From Parasponia andersonii (lineage: Eukaryota; Streptophyta; Magnoliopsida; Rosales; Cannabaceae), in the NCBI GenBank assembly GCA_002914805.1, contig JXTB01000040.1, positions 1,132,383 to 1,196,382 on the forward strand: a DNA stretch of 64,000 nucleotides. Reading direction: 5' to 3'. Shown here one piece after another: positions 36,834-49,977 of the stretch (its first letter is position 1; each line of letters starts with the position of its first letter). A program made the position numbers and the translations under genes. Below the pieces are notes generated by a model. The model saw nothing but the letters and a program-made list of their open reading frames with translations, was not told the origin of the DNA and made no database searches.

Positions 36834-39800
36834 ATGTCAAGTCCTTCGCTTCTCTCTTCCCTTCCTATTCCGATCACCATCATCATCTTTACAATCTTTC
36901 TTATCAAACGGTTGATATTTACTCCATCAACAACAAGAACCCACAAAAACTTGCCCCCGTCACCGCCAACCTTCCCTTTTCTAGGCAACCTTCACCAACT
37001 GGGCCTCTACCCCCACCGCACCCTCCAACGACTGGCCCAACACCACGGCCAACTCATGCTGCTCCACTTCGGCTCACGGCCCGTACTCGTGGCCTCGTCA
37101 GCCGACGCCGCACGCGAGATCATGAAGACACACGACGTCGTTTTCTCCAACAGGCCGAAACTCAACATGGCCCACAAACTCCTCTACCAAGCCCGTGACG
37201 TGTCCACCGCTCCGTACGGCGAGTATTGGAGGCAAATGAGAAGCATATGTGTGCTCCAGCTCCTCAGCCACAAAAGGGTCCAGTCCTTTAGGTCCGTTAG
37301 GGAAGAAGAAACGGCGATACTGACCGGTCACATCGAACGACAGTGTTGTCATTTGTCGTTGGCTGTGAACCTGAGCGAGATTTTTGCTTCGTACACGAAC
37401 GACGTGATTTGTAGGGTCGTTTTTGGGAAGAAGTATAGGGGGTCCGTAGAGGGTGGGACCAAGTTCAAGGAGTTGCTCGGTGAGTTGATGAGCTTGTTGG
37501 GGAGTTTTTGTGTTGGGGACTATATTCCGTGGCTCTCTTGGGTGAATTATGTGAGTGGTACGGACAGGGCAGTGGACAGAGTTGCTAAAGCGTTTGATAG
37601 TTTTTTGGATGGAGTGGTTGAGGAGCATGCGGTTGCTTTTAATAGTTACAAATACAATAATAAGGATCAAGATAGGAAAAACTTTGTGGATATTTTGCTT
37701 GAGATTCAAGAGGACACAAAAATGGCTGGTTTTCCACTTAGTAAAGATAATATCAAAGCTATCATCCTGGTAAGTAGTTCTGATTCTCTCTCTCTGTCTC
37801 TCTATTTTACCCTATGTACATAAGTAAATTAGAAATATTAAACCGTTGGGGTCTTTGAAACGTCGGCTTAGTTATTCATGATATTGAACTTCTGGTGTAC
37901 ACGGATTATTGGCCGACACATGTGAGGTCCGGAAGCTAACTGTCTCTATTTATTTACTATTCATTCACTTTTTAGCTGTATTTGTCTTTAACACAAAAGG
38001 AGGATGTTTAGAGAGCTTTTCGAAGGCCAATAATTGAGTAATTGAGGGAGAATACGAGGGACTGAGATCTGAGTTGTTTCGTAATCCTACGTGTTGACAA
38101 ATTAGCAAAAAGAAAAAAAAAATCCAATTTAACAGTTAGTTTTTAACTTTTTTTTAAAAAGAAAACTATTTGTTGATTTATCAAGATTTGAGCGAACAAA
38201 ATATCTTTCGAGATAGTAATTTGAGATAGATGATTTCATCCCAAATCTAAAATCCATCTTGCACTAATTATACGGGTGACTACTATAGTGGTGAACAAAA
38301 ATTTTAAATGGTGTTCTAAATTATATCCCAACAACGATTTGATGTGATATCATATTAAAATTTAGTTAAAAATTATAAGATATTGCAATGCTGATTGTTT
38401 AGGTTAGTTTAGTTTATTTTATATGCACACAACTTATATTTATTAGTTGGATATAAATTAAGACAATAAAATTGAACGCTATTTTGAATTCTTGAACAAC
38501 ATGCTTAGCCAAATTTTGGACTATCTGAGTGATTTTATTTTAGTAAATTTAATTTAAGGTGTATTTTTGTTGAAATTATGTTTGGATACACTTTTAATTT
38601 TTTGTTCAATATTAAGAACAAAAACAAAGCAATTTTTTTTTTATATTTTTAAATTTTAAAAATAAGAAATTTGCTTGTAACACACCAAATCACTTTTAAT
38701 TTTAAAAGATAAAAAACAGAAAAATGCTTAGTAACTATAAAAGCTAATTTAGAAAACTACCTTTTTTAAAAGTTAAAAACACAATTTAAAAAAATTTAAT
38801 TAGAACAATACCATTTCTAAATACTACAACTAAAATTTTATTGATCAAAATAGTTTATTTACAAAAATACCACTTTTAAAAATATTTAGGACAATACGAA
38901 TTTTTGGGTCTACTTTTTGTTTTAAAAAAATTTGTAGGTGAAAGCATTATTTTTTTAAAAAAATTGTTTACAATTTTTCAAATAGAAAACAAAAATAATG
39001 TTACCAAAAATGTTTTTCAAAAAAATTTATAGACTTTTATTTATTCAAACAAAAAACAGAAAATAAAAAGCATATACAAGCAATCCCATATATATAATTA
39101 GTTTCTTCATTGACAAATATCACATCTCTATCCCATCATTAACAAGCGTCCATCATACTTACATGATACGTATGTAAGTATACTTGTACTACGTGCACTA
39201 CATAATAAATATAAGACTTAGTTGGGGTCTCACTTTTATATACTAGCATATGTAAATGCATCGCCAATAGTATAATGAATAACCGTATGCACTCTTTTGA
39301 AACTATCCTAAGGTTTGAATACTCTAATTATCTTATGTACTAGTTAGCTCAGGTACATATTTATAACCAATACTATATACTGATTTAAAACTCATATCAT
39401 AATGTTTATCCTCATTATGTTACTCTTTTATTTTGATGGACTGGTTATAATTTACGGATCTATAGGATATGTTTGCTGCTGGGACTGATACAACCTACAC
39501 AGTCTTAGAATGGGCAATGACAGAGCTCTTAAGGAATCCAAGAATCCTTAAAAAGGTCCAAAATGAGGTGTCCGGAATCGCGGATGGGAAACCGGACATA
39601 TCAGAGGATGACCTAGACAAAATGCATTACTTGAAAGCCATAATCAAAGAGACTCTTCGCTTATATCCACCAATTCCATTGTTAGTTCCACGTGAATCAA
39701 CTCAAGATGTTAAGATAAATGGTTTTGATATAGCAGCGGGGACCATGGTTATGACCAATGCTTGGGCCATTGGAAGGGACCCCAGTCTGTGGGACCAACC

Positions 39801-40083
39801 GGAGGAGTTTCAACCAGAGAGGTTTCTAGATTCTGAGGTGGATTTCAAAGGGAATGAGCATTTCCAGTTGATTCCATTTGGAGCTGGGAGGAGAGGTTGT
39901 CCTGGTATCCCATTTGCCATGACTAGTAATGAGCTGGTGCTAGCTAGCCTTGTCCATAAGTTTGATTGGTTGTTGCCTGGTGGTGCCAAAGGGGATGATC
40001 TTGACATGAGGGAATGTCTAGGACTCACTATTCACAGAAAGATCCCTCTTCTTGCTATTGCATGTCAAAGATTAACACGTTGA
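36834..40083 (+). CDS. Cytochrome P450, CYP71 family
   Basis: An ER-membrane mono-oxygenase of the CYP71 type; the substrate is unknown. Exon 1 is 36834-37769 (312 codons) and exon 2 is 39466-40083, separated by a 1696-bp phase-0 GT-AG intron, giving 517 aa. Visible are an N-terminal anchor (about 10-30), the hinge 'LPPSPPTFPFLGN' (40-52), C-helix 'WRQMRS' (132-137), I-helix 'AGTDTT' (317-322), ExxR 'ETLR' (374-377), 'PERF' (429-432) and heme loop 'FGAGRRGCPG' with Cys about 457. No lesion is seen. The start is the first ATG before the anchor and gives the usual family length. The broken P450 at 54814 is its close paralogue: it shares 'DMFAAGTDTTYTVLEWAMTE' at the start of exon 2. A CYP71A-like subfamily is plausible but not certain. 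Confidence 0.93.
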
Positions 40084-41477
40084 CAAAATTTTCTTTTCTC
40101 TCGTTGCTTGTATAGTGGTTTAAATTATATGTTGTCCGTTTTTTGTTTTGGAAAGTACCAAATCCCACTTTATGTCAAAAATATAATTAATGATATCTTT
40201 GTACTAAAAATAATAATGTTAACACTTCCTAGCTAAAATTCAAAAAAGAAAAGTAAAAGAAAAAGAAATCTAGTCAAATTTTAGTAAAATTTTATTTCAC
40301 TAGTAAATTTTCATTTAGTTATGAATTATTTTTATAAAAATGGTACAACATAATAACTAGCAAAATGTGTAACCTTTTCCTTCTTTAGGCCTATGAGCAG
40401 GGACGGAGCCAAATTATTTTTTCATAGGTAGAAAAAACTAAGAAAATTCCTGAACTAAAATTGGTTTTTCTTTTTCTCCTTTTCGATTTTTATACTTTTT
40501 TTCTTCACTTTCGTCTATTGGATTTGTAATTGAGTCATATAATTCATATAAAATCTAAAAACCGTAATTTTAAAATTGACCTCCGAGCGCCGTGGCTCCT
40601 GGTTTTTGCCTCCAGTTCTTATCTTCGCTGGTAAAAGCCAAACACTACAGCTTCTAAACTGAAAAGTTATGAACAAAAGCAAATGAAAAACAATAAAAGA
40701 TTTAAAACAACTAACAAAATATTGAGTTAAAGATGCTCAATTAACAAGTATAAAATCAACTTCTTAGAAAGAATCATAGTCAACATAAATCAACATAGGG
40801 TTAAAAAGATTTAAAAAAAAATTAAAGTAAGTCAAGTCCAGAGAACAATTATTCATAAAAAAGTTAGGGTAAAATTAATTTTATGAAAATATATTAAAAA
40901 AATCATAGAGGATGTGAGGGGCTATATTAAAATTTTCTTAATATGAGAGTAAGATTAAAATTATAATAACTTATGGTTGAATCGGGGGACATAATTGAAT
41001 ATTTAGAAAAATATTAGGGCAAAAAGTTAGAATTTAAGTGGGGGCATGTGAGGTGTCATTGTAATTATTATTATTTTTTTCTTTGAGTCAAAATAATTTT
41101 TGAAGTAAAGAAAGGGTGTGTTGTAATTTTTCTTTCCTTTTGTTCAAAACTTTACATAATTAGACAAAGTAGTATTTTATTGATAAAACAAAATATTGGC
41201 AAAATTTTTAATTAAACTATAAAAATTATTACGATTTGGTCCCTATAATTTTAATTTTGGCAATTTAGTCCATTGACCTATCAGTTAATAGCAATTTGGT
41301 CTAATTGTTAAATATATAAAAACTATTAAGGTAGATCTATTACCATACTCTAGTCTACTCTTCTCACACTTTAATTAAATTCACACCTTATTTAAAATTT
41401 GTTCCTAAATAACTCTTATAATCAAAATTCTATTTTTCTTTTCTTACCCATATTCTTTTCCTCCTATATTACCTCAT
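40084..41477. other. 3' flank of the P450, no gene seen
   Basis: AT-rich sequence. 'tttggtccctataatttt' and 'ggcaatttagtcc' words near 41230-41270 are typical of plant LTR or MITE debris, but no element could be delimited. Confidence 0.4.
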
Positions 41478-43767
41478 TCGCCTCAATCATTTGACATTTA
41501 TCAATTTAACTCTGAAGCGTAGAAACATACCCAAATTTATTATTTCTGTAACTGATCTCTCCATTTTTTTTTCTTTTTTTTTTCTTTTTTCCACCTATCT
41601 TGTTGTTAGGATTTGGATTAATGAGGGTGATCGCCTCGGACCACTTAGTTAAATTTTTTGTAGCTGCCAAAATCTAGATTTTTCCTCTGGCTAGAGGAGA
41701 TATAAGCTCGATGAGATCGATAAACCAAGTTTGGAATAGCCATGGTGAATAGATGCTTCCTATTTCGATAGTGGGGTATAGATAAGATTAGCATATTTTT
41801 GGCAAGTGTCGCACTTTTTGAGAAATTCCATGGCATCTTTTTCTATAGTTGGCCACTAATAGCCAATAATGAGTAGTTGCTCGAAGAGACGATGACCTCC
41901 CATATGTTTGCCAAAGTCCCCATCGTGGACTTCCCTGAGAGCTATGTCAATTTTAGTTGTCCCTAAGTATTTTATGGTTTTCCCTTGGAAACTGCGTCTG
42001 AACAAGGAACCACTATGAACAAAGAATCTCTCAGTTTTTTATCTGACTAGAATGGCCGAGGGAACATCATTTGGCATTTGACTAGAGTTAAGAAAATCAA
42101 TATAGATTTTTCTGGTCTTGTACTTATGTGTAGCAGCTTTCCTTAGAATCAAGTGCAAGCTGACATTGTATGCAACTTCTTTGTAATTTATCAGTTTGGC
42201 TTTTGAGATTAGGCCAATAGTATCTTGATCTCTAAACTTGACAGGCTAGTGATAGATCATCTACATCCCAAGTGTCATATTAATGCACTTGGCTAAGATA
42301 CCGCTGGACAATCTTCGGTAAAGATGGTCGTTGATCACAACATATGACTTGGTCTCTTTAAGACTTTTGGCATTAGGCTTTTCCATCTTTTCTTTTATAG
42401 AATAGGTCTAATCACTTATAGATGGTGTTGTTGAAGGAATAAGTTCCGCCTTAGTCACCAAAGAGATTTGAATGAGATCTTTTTTTATTGGGGTTATTTT
42501 GAGTACCAAGATGGCGAGAGCGTCGGTGTACTTATTCTATGACTAGAGAATATATTGTAATTCATAGTCAGTGAAACTATGGAGTTTTTTTTTTTTCAGA
42601 TTTCTTCTCGATATTTGAGCAAAGAAGGTTCTTTGACTGCTAATTCTCCATTTAAATCCTTGATAATTAAATTAGAGTCCCCATAGATTCTTAATTTCAA
42701 GATTTTCATATCATTGGCCAGTCTAAGCCAATGGCTAAAGCCTCATGCTGGACTTCATTGTTGGGGTAAGAAAAGGCCAATTTGATAGCTTTCTTGAAGA
42801 CTTCTCCATGACTATTAGTGAGCACAATCCTAGCGCTTCATTCGTTATGAGTTAAGGCGCCATTAAAATATAATGTTCAGTCATCTTTTCTATCTTCCAC
42901 CGAGAGCACTTCCTCATTAAGAATGTATTTGGTGTATATGAGAAATTCATCTAGGGCTTGACTTTGATTGCTTTTGGTTTTTCCACCAATATGTCGAACT
43001 CGCTAAGCATGAGCATCCACTTAGCAAAATCTCCATTTAGAATAGGCTTTTGAAGAAGAAAATTAATGGGGTCAGAGTTGGTAATCACCTTCACTTTGTG
43101 AGTGAGCATGTAGTGTCAGAGTTTTTGTATTGTATAAGCATGTAATGTCAAACCCTTAAGCAGTCGATTAAGATAGTAGGCGGGTTTCTCTTGCCCATTA
43201 GATTCTTGTACTATGAGTACTCCAACTGCTTCATTAGAGGCATGCAAATAGAGGAGTAGTTCTTTTCCTGGGGACAGAGTGATCATGACTTATGAATGAG
43301 TGAAGATTTTCTTAATTTCATCAAATGTATGCTTATGCTTTGGTTCCCACTTAAATTCTATCGATTTCTTTGTAAGTTGGTACAAAAACTTGATGACGGT
43401 AGCTAAGGCAGGAATAAATCTCCAAAGATAGGAAACTTTCCCAATTAATTGCCTTAACTGCTTAAGGTCTCGTAGTTGAGATATATTAACTATAGCTTTG
43501 GTGCTATCATCATCAATTCTGATACCCTCTTTGTGCACCACAAAGCTAAGAAGCTTGCCATTGGAGATAACAAATACGCATTTTAGTGGATTTATTTTGA
43601 GGTTATATTGTCGACAGTGTTGAAATACTTTTCTTAAGTGGTCGAGGTGTATCTTTCATTTCCTAGACTTGACCACGAGATCGTCGAGGTAGTTCTTGAC
43701 ATAATCATGAATTATGTCATGGAATATGGCAGTCATAGCTTGTTGACATATGGCGCCTGCATTCTTG
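41478..43767. repeat. 2.29-kb near-identical duplication, copy 1
   Basis: This stretch matches 56763-59055 in direct orientation. Reading both by eye I find three substitutions (near 41638, 41829 and 43369) and two T-run length changes. Both limits fall inside retrotransposon or flanking DNA and are not element ends. Confidence 0.9.
41600..43289 (-). pseudogene. Gypsy RNase H and N-terminal integrase remnant
   Basis: Minus-strand translation continues from RT through RNase H-like pieces to the integrase zinc finger half ('FLKKCDTCQKYAN', near 41830-41790). It then reaches the first residues of a core-like stretch ('LTKWSEAI', near 41650) and stops there. It is heavily broken and is repeated almost unchanged at 56885-58577. 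Confidence 0.65.
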
Positions 43768-44333
43768 AGGCCAAACAACATGACAACATAGTAAAAATTT
43801 CTGAAAGAAGTATGAAATGTCATCTTGATCATATTTTATGGATCTATTTTGATTTGATTATAGTCACTGAACCCATCCATGAAAGAGAATATTTCATGAT
43901 GAGCCGTGGCATCGATAAGCATGTCGAGGTTTAGGAGTGAGAAGTTATCTTTTGGGCATGCTTTATTCAGATCACGAAAGTCGATACAAATTTGAATTTG
44001 GCCATTCTTCTTCTTAACAGGAATGATATTAAGTAGCCAAATAATAGGGACATAGGGTCAGATGAATCCTGCGTTGAGGAGCTTTTGGACTTCTTTCTGA
44101 ATTTAGAGTTGGATGTGAGTGCTGAAATTTCTGGTTATTTGCTTAATAGGTTTAATAGTGAGGTTAGTAGCAAGTCTGTGGGTAATTAACTTACTACTAA
44201 GCCCTGGTATATCTTCATAGGATAAAGCAAAGATATCTTGATATTCTTTAAGGAGTGAGAGTAGAGCTACTTCAAATTCAGGACCTAAATTATCAGAGAT
44301 TAAAGTTGGTTTTTCTTCTCCTTCATCACCCAA
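43290..44333 (-). pseudogene. Gypsy reverse transcriptase remnant (Tat/Ogre-like)
   Basis: 44333-44103 encodes the region just upstream of the RT palm ('YQDIFALSYEDIPGL'). 43541-43290 encodes the end of RT and start of RNase H ('LKQLRQLIGKVSYLWRFIP'). Between them the frame is broken by stops. The 43541-43290 piece is repeated residue for residue at 58829-58578. Confidence 0.8.
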
Positions 44334-44437
44334 GTTGATCTTTTTCAGTCTATCTTACGAGTTCAAAGGCTCATTTTCTAGCTTGTTGAGTGCTAGGGGA
44401 ATTGCCCCCATCCTTTCGGCATATTCTATTTGAAAAC

Positions 44438-44803
44438 TCACGAGGCCATTGCTGACCTTGCTACACCTTCAGCAGTGTTGACATTTTTGGTGAGATCCTC
44501 ATATAGGGTGGATTCAACCCAGAAAATTTCTTCCTTTGTAAAAGGAGCTTTGGTGCCTGGAATCATGATTTCCCCCTTACCTTTGATAACCTTTACACAT
44601 TGGTGAAGTGTAAAAGATACTGCATGATTTTGATGAAGCCAGGGTCTTCCAATCAAGATGTGATAAGGAACATTTACATCAGTGGTATAGAATTTAATGG
44701 CTGCTCTGATATGGCCAATTTGTAAATCCCTATTAACATAACCCTTAGTATTGAGGGTGTCAAAAGCAAAGGTCACCAATGATATTGTCTGAAAGACTAA
44801 CAT
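44438..44803 (-). pseudogene. Gypsy aspartic protease region remnant
   Basis: An open stretch of 121 codons contains 'VPYHILIGRPWLHQNHAV', the conserved C-terminal half of retropepsin-like domains in Tat/Ogre elements. The active-site D-T-G lies outside this open stretch, in sequence broken by stops. Confidence 0.65.
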
Positions 44804-44899
44804 GTCTTCAGAAATACAGAAAGCTTTGAAAGTATTTTATGGTATAAGGTTGATAGAAGAGCCATTGTTAATAAGGATACACTTGAGAAGTAATTCGTT

Positions 44900-46560
44900 C
44901 ACCTTGGCCTCTATATAGAGTGGTTTGTTGTGGAACAAATATGGGGCTTGTGTATCTTTTGTAGAGAAAGTGATTGTATCTCTACTTTTTTTAGCAGTTC
45001 GTTTTACTGCGTGGTTAACAATGCAACATTACGAATCAAATTTTTGAGAAACCTTGAATAAAGTAGAAATGGCTTCTCGTCGTTACTCGTCATTGAATTT
45101 GAGAGTGTCAAAGAGATTTTTGAATACTTAAGAGTTCGTGAGATTATGCATCATGTCATTTATTTCTTGTTCTTCGGAGGAACTTTCCTAGGCTAGGCCT
45201 ATCTTTAAGTACTCTTCGATGAAACACATTCTTACTTGGCCACCTCTGTATCTTAGAAAGGGGTTGACATCTACTCTTTGTTGTTAGTTGTCATGTAGTA
45301 TTTTACCTCTTCAATATTTGACCAAATAATGTCTTTTGACTTTGTAAAACTCAGAAATATGATAGCCAATTCTGTAGTGGAACAGGAAGAATCGCGGGTT
45401 TACTAATTATTCTACCATTGGTAACCTGGTGTTAGGTAGATAGATTAGATCTCCATATTCTATCCAAACTTGAACAAGTATGTCAATTTGCTCATTGGTG
45501 AATTGGACCGCTAGATGAATATCATGGTCTCTTCTTGGCAATCAGGTTGGTCAGCCATAGCTACAGTCCTCTTTCGCTTGCAAGGCGTGGCTTTAGTTGT
45601 AGCTTCTGAAGGCATCTGGATAGGAGTTGGTACATACTTTTAGGATATAGAAGCTTCAGTGTTGTTGACTCAGAACATCAAGTTAGCAAAATTTGTGATC
45701 ATATGATTTTCAATGTGAATTCGATACGGGGTCAACATCCCATTGATGCAGATGAGAATGAGTCCTCTTCAGATACCATCTCTCTACAATCAAGAGCAAT
45801 TTCTTTGAATCTTTATGCAAAGTGAGAAAGAGAGTCATTTTCTTGTTGCTTCAAAATAACAAGGTCGACTAATTTAGTGCAAAAAACTGTAACTAATTCT
45901 TCTCAAGTGGTAATACTGTTGGCTGGTAGGTTGACAAATCACGAATAGGCTTTATCGGTAAGAGACTTAGAGAACTCTCTCAAGCAGAGCTCATGATTAG
46001 AGGTGTAAACTCCAAGATCGTCAAGGAAGTTGATGACATGTTCTCTAGTATTGTTGCTTTTTCCATTAAACTTTTTAAATAAAGGACTGACATAGTCCTT
46101 TGGATATAGTTTTAAAGTGATTCAAGTAGGATAGGAAGTTAGAATTCTATAGTTACTACGCTTCTGTGGGCTCTTTCGTTTTCATGCTTGAACATTTCTT
46201 GCAATTACTTTTGGTGATAAAATTTGCTGAAGAGGTGTTGCCAGTATCACTTGGTGTGGTGATAGTAGCGTTAGCAGTATTTCTACTAACTTATGATAGA
46301 GTAGAACTTTAGTTCGTTGTAACAGGCAGAGTACCATTTGGGTCAAGGGTTGGAGTAAAAGATCCAGCTCTATTCGATCTTCTCTCTCCAGTTAATCGTT
46401 GTAGGATTTGAGCATAAGATGCTTATATATCTCATTGGTATCGTCTAATATAGTTGAGTGAATTAGCCAAGCTATTGACTGCATTAGCCAACTCACTGTT
46501 GGTGGATTCTTATTATTGCCATAGTTAAGGATGTTATTGATGACTATTCATCTTGGAAAA
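44900..46560 (-). pseudogene. Gypsy gag region remnant
   Basis: Between the leader and the protease, minus-strand translation gives scattered gag-like pieces (for example 'ANSLNYIRRYQ' near 46460) separated by many stops. Assignment rests mostly on position. Confidence 0.5.
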
Positions 46561-47003
46561 AGGGAGATGAAACTTTAATGATAATATTGATGGAATGGAA
46601 TTTCAACAGCAAGAAAGAAAGTATTTAGGAAATGGAACTTCAATAATAAGAAATAGAGTATTTAGAAAATAGAATTTCAACAACAAGAAATGGGGTATTT
46701 GAAAAATAGATTTTGACAATAAGAGATTTTAGGAGAAAGCAATAGCCATGTTTTGAGAAGCGAAACATACAGAATTATGATGTAAAAGAAAGAAGATGGA
46801 CATAATAATAGTACACTAGATAGAGTAACAACACACTGTCGAGTGTCAAAAAATGAAACGGGCAGAATAACGATATACCAGACAAATGTTGAAAAAAGAA
46901 ATGGGCAGAGTAATGATACACTGCTAGATGAAATGAATAAAGTAACGAGATATACACACAGATCTTGGAAATCCCAAAGAAACATTAGTTTTCCTTTGGC
47001 TAC

Positions 47004-47020
47004 TCCCCAGCGGAGTCGCT
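47004..47020 (-). other. Primer-binding site, tRNA-Arg type
   Basis: On the minus strand it reads 'agcgactccgctgggga', close to the primer site known from Ogre-like elements. It lies 6 bp from the LTR end at 47027. Confidence 0.65.
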
Positions 47021-47026
47021 TTTTAA

Positions 47027-48931
47027 TGTTCAAGATTAGACCTTGTGTTTTGATTAATTAATGAGATGTGTGATTAATTAAAATAAAGAAGAGAATAATT
47101 AGGATTATAGTTAAATTTTAAAGTATACACATGTGCAAAAGTTATCACAACATTGTCTTTATACTGAAGTCTTGATAGGCGATCGATATAAAAAACGACA
47201 CTTACCACAGTATCCTTGCCACATTAGTGATTGTAGAGATAACATACTAATAATAATAATAATAATGGCGTAATAATAATGTAAGTGTTATCACAATACT
47301 AACACTATGTATCGAAGTCCCGATAAGCGGACGCAATGAAGAATGACATTTCCCACGGCGTCCCTATATGTTGGAGGTTGTAGGGATAACTAGTTTAGGA
47401 TCGACAATAATATAATAATACGGTAATAATAAAGGGTCTAGTTGACAGAGGTGAATAAACCGACTATAATATCAACTAGAAGACAAATATAGAAGATAAA
47501 GGGGTTAGAGATAATAATAATAACAATAATAGTAACAATAATAACAAAAATAATATGTGAGGAATTATGAGAGAATACAAAATCTCAAACTTATGTCACA
47601 GATCAAGCACAAAGTTCAAGAAGAGTAGTTCATGGCCCACAAATCACTGAAGTGTGAGGATTAAAAGTTGCATGCAAGGAAACTTGTAAAACAAGTTAAT
47701 GAAAAAGGTATCATAAAAATAACAGGATAATAGAAAATGGTATAAAAATAACCGATTGTAAGAAAATGATATAAAACTAATTATGAGATAAAAATTGATA
47801 TAAAATAATTATTGGGACTAGGATATGTGAATAAATTAGTGTGGGCTTAGAAAAAGGACATTTAAAAATATCTAGACTTGTATAAATATTTAAGGAAATA
47901 TCAACATTAAAAGGACTTTTTGCTTAAGTTTTATACATGCATAGACATATTACTATGGTCACAAAATACAATAACCATACAATTATGTATGCATATATAA
48001 TTTTATGTGGGTTTATGACAAATTGTTGGTCTAAGTCGTGTATGCATGCAAGTGAGATGATGAGATGATAGTAATAAGAAGATAAGCAAAGCTACGGATT
48101 AGAAAAAGGACCAAAGAATAACTAAAACAAAGATGTATATTAATGAGAATATAAACATATATATGACTTGGTGATCACGGGTTAAGGAAGAACCGAGAGT
48201 TAATGATGATGGTAATAACCACGACTTGAGCAAAAGATGATGACGAAGTGATTATGATGATTGTGTGGTTATAGCTTTTGTAAAAGATGAGAGATGATGT
48301 TGGTGATATAGCTTCAGATGAACCTGAGAAGAAAGGAAGAGAAAGAGAGAAAGAGAGCACGGTTGAGAAATAAAGGAAAGTGAGGTAGTGCATTATAGAT
48401 AGTGTGCCTGTTAGGTTATAAATGAGGGTATTACCTCTCTATATATGGGTAAAGAATGCCACTATAAGAGGACTTCTACCATAAGGGGATGAGATGTCAA
48501 GTGTCTATTAGTTAGCCTAACTTGATGGACAAGAAGATTAGGTGTCAAGCTCTTATTAGTTAGCTTGTGGTTACAAGATCTTGGTGAGAAAGTTAGAAGA
48601 GTTTAGAGCCTTCTATAGTTGTCTAGAATTGTTGGGCAGCTTGTGCATGAAGGGAAGAGCTCTAAAATAGCATGTAATTTGGCGCCAAGTGATATGTAGC
48701 CTAGTTCCAACTACTTGTAGTTCAAGTATAAGTGAAAAAGGGCTTAAACCACATGTAGTTCTGGCCAAACTACATGTCATTTTCTTGAGTTCATATCATC
48801 TCTTCTTGTGCTACTTATAATTTGAGTAAGCTAACTTAGGTCTTGTTCATCCCATATTTAATTAGTACGATATCATGCTTAAGGATTAACTCAAAAAATC
48901 AGGAAAACTCCAAAATAAATGTTCTCACCAC
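47027..48931 (-). repeat. 5' LTR of the Tat/Ogre-like element
   Basis: The end next to the primer site is placed at 47027 ('...gaaca' on the minus strand). The other end is tentative (a TG start on the minus strand near 48931). TATA-like words lie at 48419-48450. It contains a diverged tandem duplication (47141-47433). Confidence 0.5.
47141..47433. repeat. Two-unit tandem repeat (~146 bp) inside the LTR
   Basis: Unit 1 (47141-47286) and unit 2 (47287-47433) both start 'gttatcacaa', pass through a 'tgaagtc/cgaagtc...gata' block and a 'gtagagata/gtagggata' block, and end in TAA-type microsatellites. The units are clearly diverged from each other. Confidence 0.65.
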
Positions 48932-49722
48932 GTTTACAAATGAATTATCTCTTTCTCTAGCTCTCTTCCTCTCTCTATAATCTAAATTTATGCTCAAAAG
49001 TACAAATATACAAATATAGCTGCCGCGAAAGCTTGTATATATAAACATTAAATGAGTCTTAATTCAAATAAGATTAAAGTACACGGTTTATTCCAACCGA
49101 CTAAAACAAAGTATCCTACTTTAATCAAAGAATTAGCTTAAAGACTCCTAATGCTTCACGCTTCCTTATTCAGTGTATTCCACCGAGCTTTAATCTCTTA
49201 TGCCTATTAGGATTCTTTTAAAGAGCAGCCACGTGCATAACACATATATTACACAGTGGTATATATATCTGTATTGCAAAACCCACTCAACAAGATTAAT
49301 ATACATCGGACTTTGAGATTAAATATTAGTCTCCGGACATCATGAGAAGCATAGCGAGTGGCATATATGAACACAGAAAAGATATTAGAGTGATAAGGGA
49401 AATTTTCTAGCGGTTCTGTTTTCTCCCCAAGTCACTGCCACTCGATGTCTTTTACGTAGTTGCATTCGTGTGTTATTTGTAGATCAAATGTCGTAGATAC
49501 GCTTCACTTGACTATATCAAGCAAATACTTCGCATTTAAAACACTCGTACGCATTTTTAAAAATCCTAGACCAATTGACGCTAGCTCATTTTGGTTTCTG
49601 TATATCACTTTTATTTGGACGTGTAATATCATTGTTATCTGGGACGTCGATTCTTCATTATTTAGGGGGAGACACTAGCCAAGCCACGTATATAGATATT
49701 TATAGAAAGGAAGAGATAATTC
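48932..49722. other. Region left of the Copia insertion, no gene seen
   Basis: This was contiguous with 54725 onward before the Copia element inserted, so it is the displaced upstream region of the broken P450. The short frames at 49460-49790 lack recognisable domains. Confidence 0.45.
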
Positions 49723-49977
49723 TGTTGAAAATAAACTTGTTTAAGCCCATCAATATGAGGCCCAATAAGTTGGAGTTAGCCCAAGTGTAAAACTCACAAA
49801 AGAAAAAGCCTAAGTCCAAATTAAAGAAGCCTTCCACCTAGAATCTTCTAGTGTTAGGTAGATATTAGCTTTTTACATGTGAATTAGAAGTGTGTAGAAG
49901 AAAATATGTGTGGTTTAAGGATTTTTGTAATTATTTATTTGTGTGGTTCTCATTATTTCTCATGTAGTATAAATACC
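49723..49977 (+). repeat. 5' LTR of Copia element (visible part)
   Basis: It aligns with the first 255 bp of the 3' LTR. The remaining ~175 bp fall in the N gap. Confidence 0.92.

Larger units (their letters stand above)
41478..48931 (-). mobile_element. Decayed Tat/Ogre-like Gypsy retrotransposon
   Basis: Read leftward, the order is: LTR (about 48931-47027), primer-binding site complementary to the 3' end of a tRNA-Arg type (47020-47004), leader, gag (about 46555-45000), protease (44803-44438, 'ILIGRPWLHQNH'), reverse transcriptase and connection (44333-43290, including 'DIFALSYEDIPGL'), RNase H, and the start of integrase (about 41950-41650, with a 'CDTCQKYAN' zinc-finger half). The integrase core and the 3' LTR are missing, so the element is truncated on the left. 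Many stops occur. The motifs and primer-site type fit the Tat/Ogre lineage better than chromoviruses. The left limit given is where the near-identical copy at 56763 begins, not a proven element end. Confidence 0.75.

Noticed and set aside
37098-37709. 203-codon open frame on the minus strand
   Set aside because: It is antisense to exon 1 of the intact P450, a by-product of that exon's codon composition.
43638-43934. 98-codon plus-strand open frame
   Set aside because: It is antisense to the decayed Gypsy reverse transcriptase and has no independent support.
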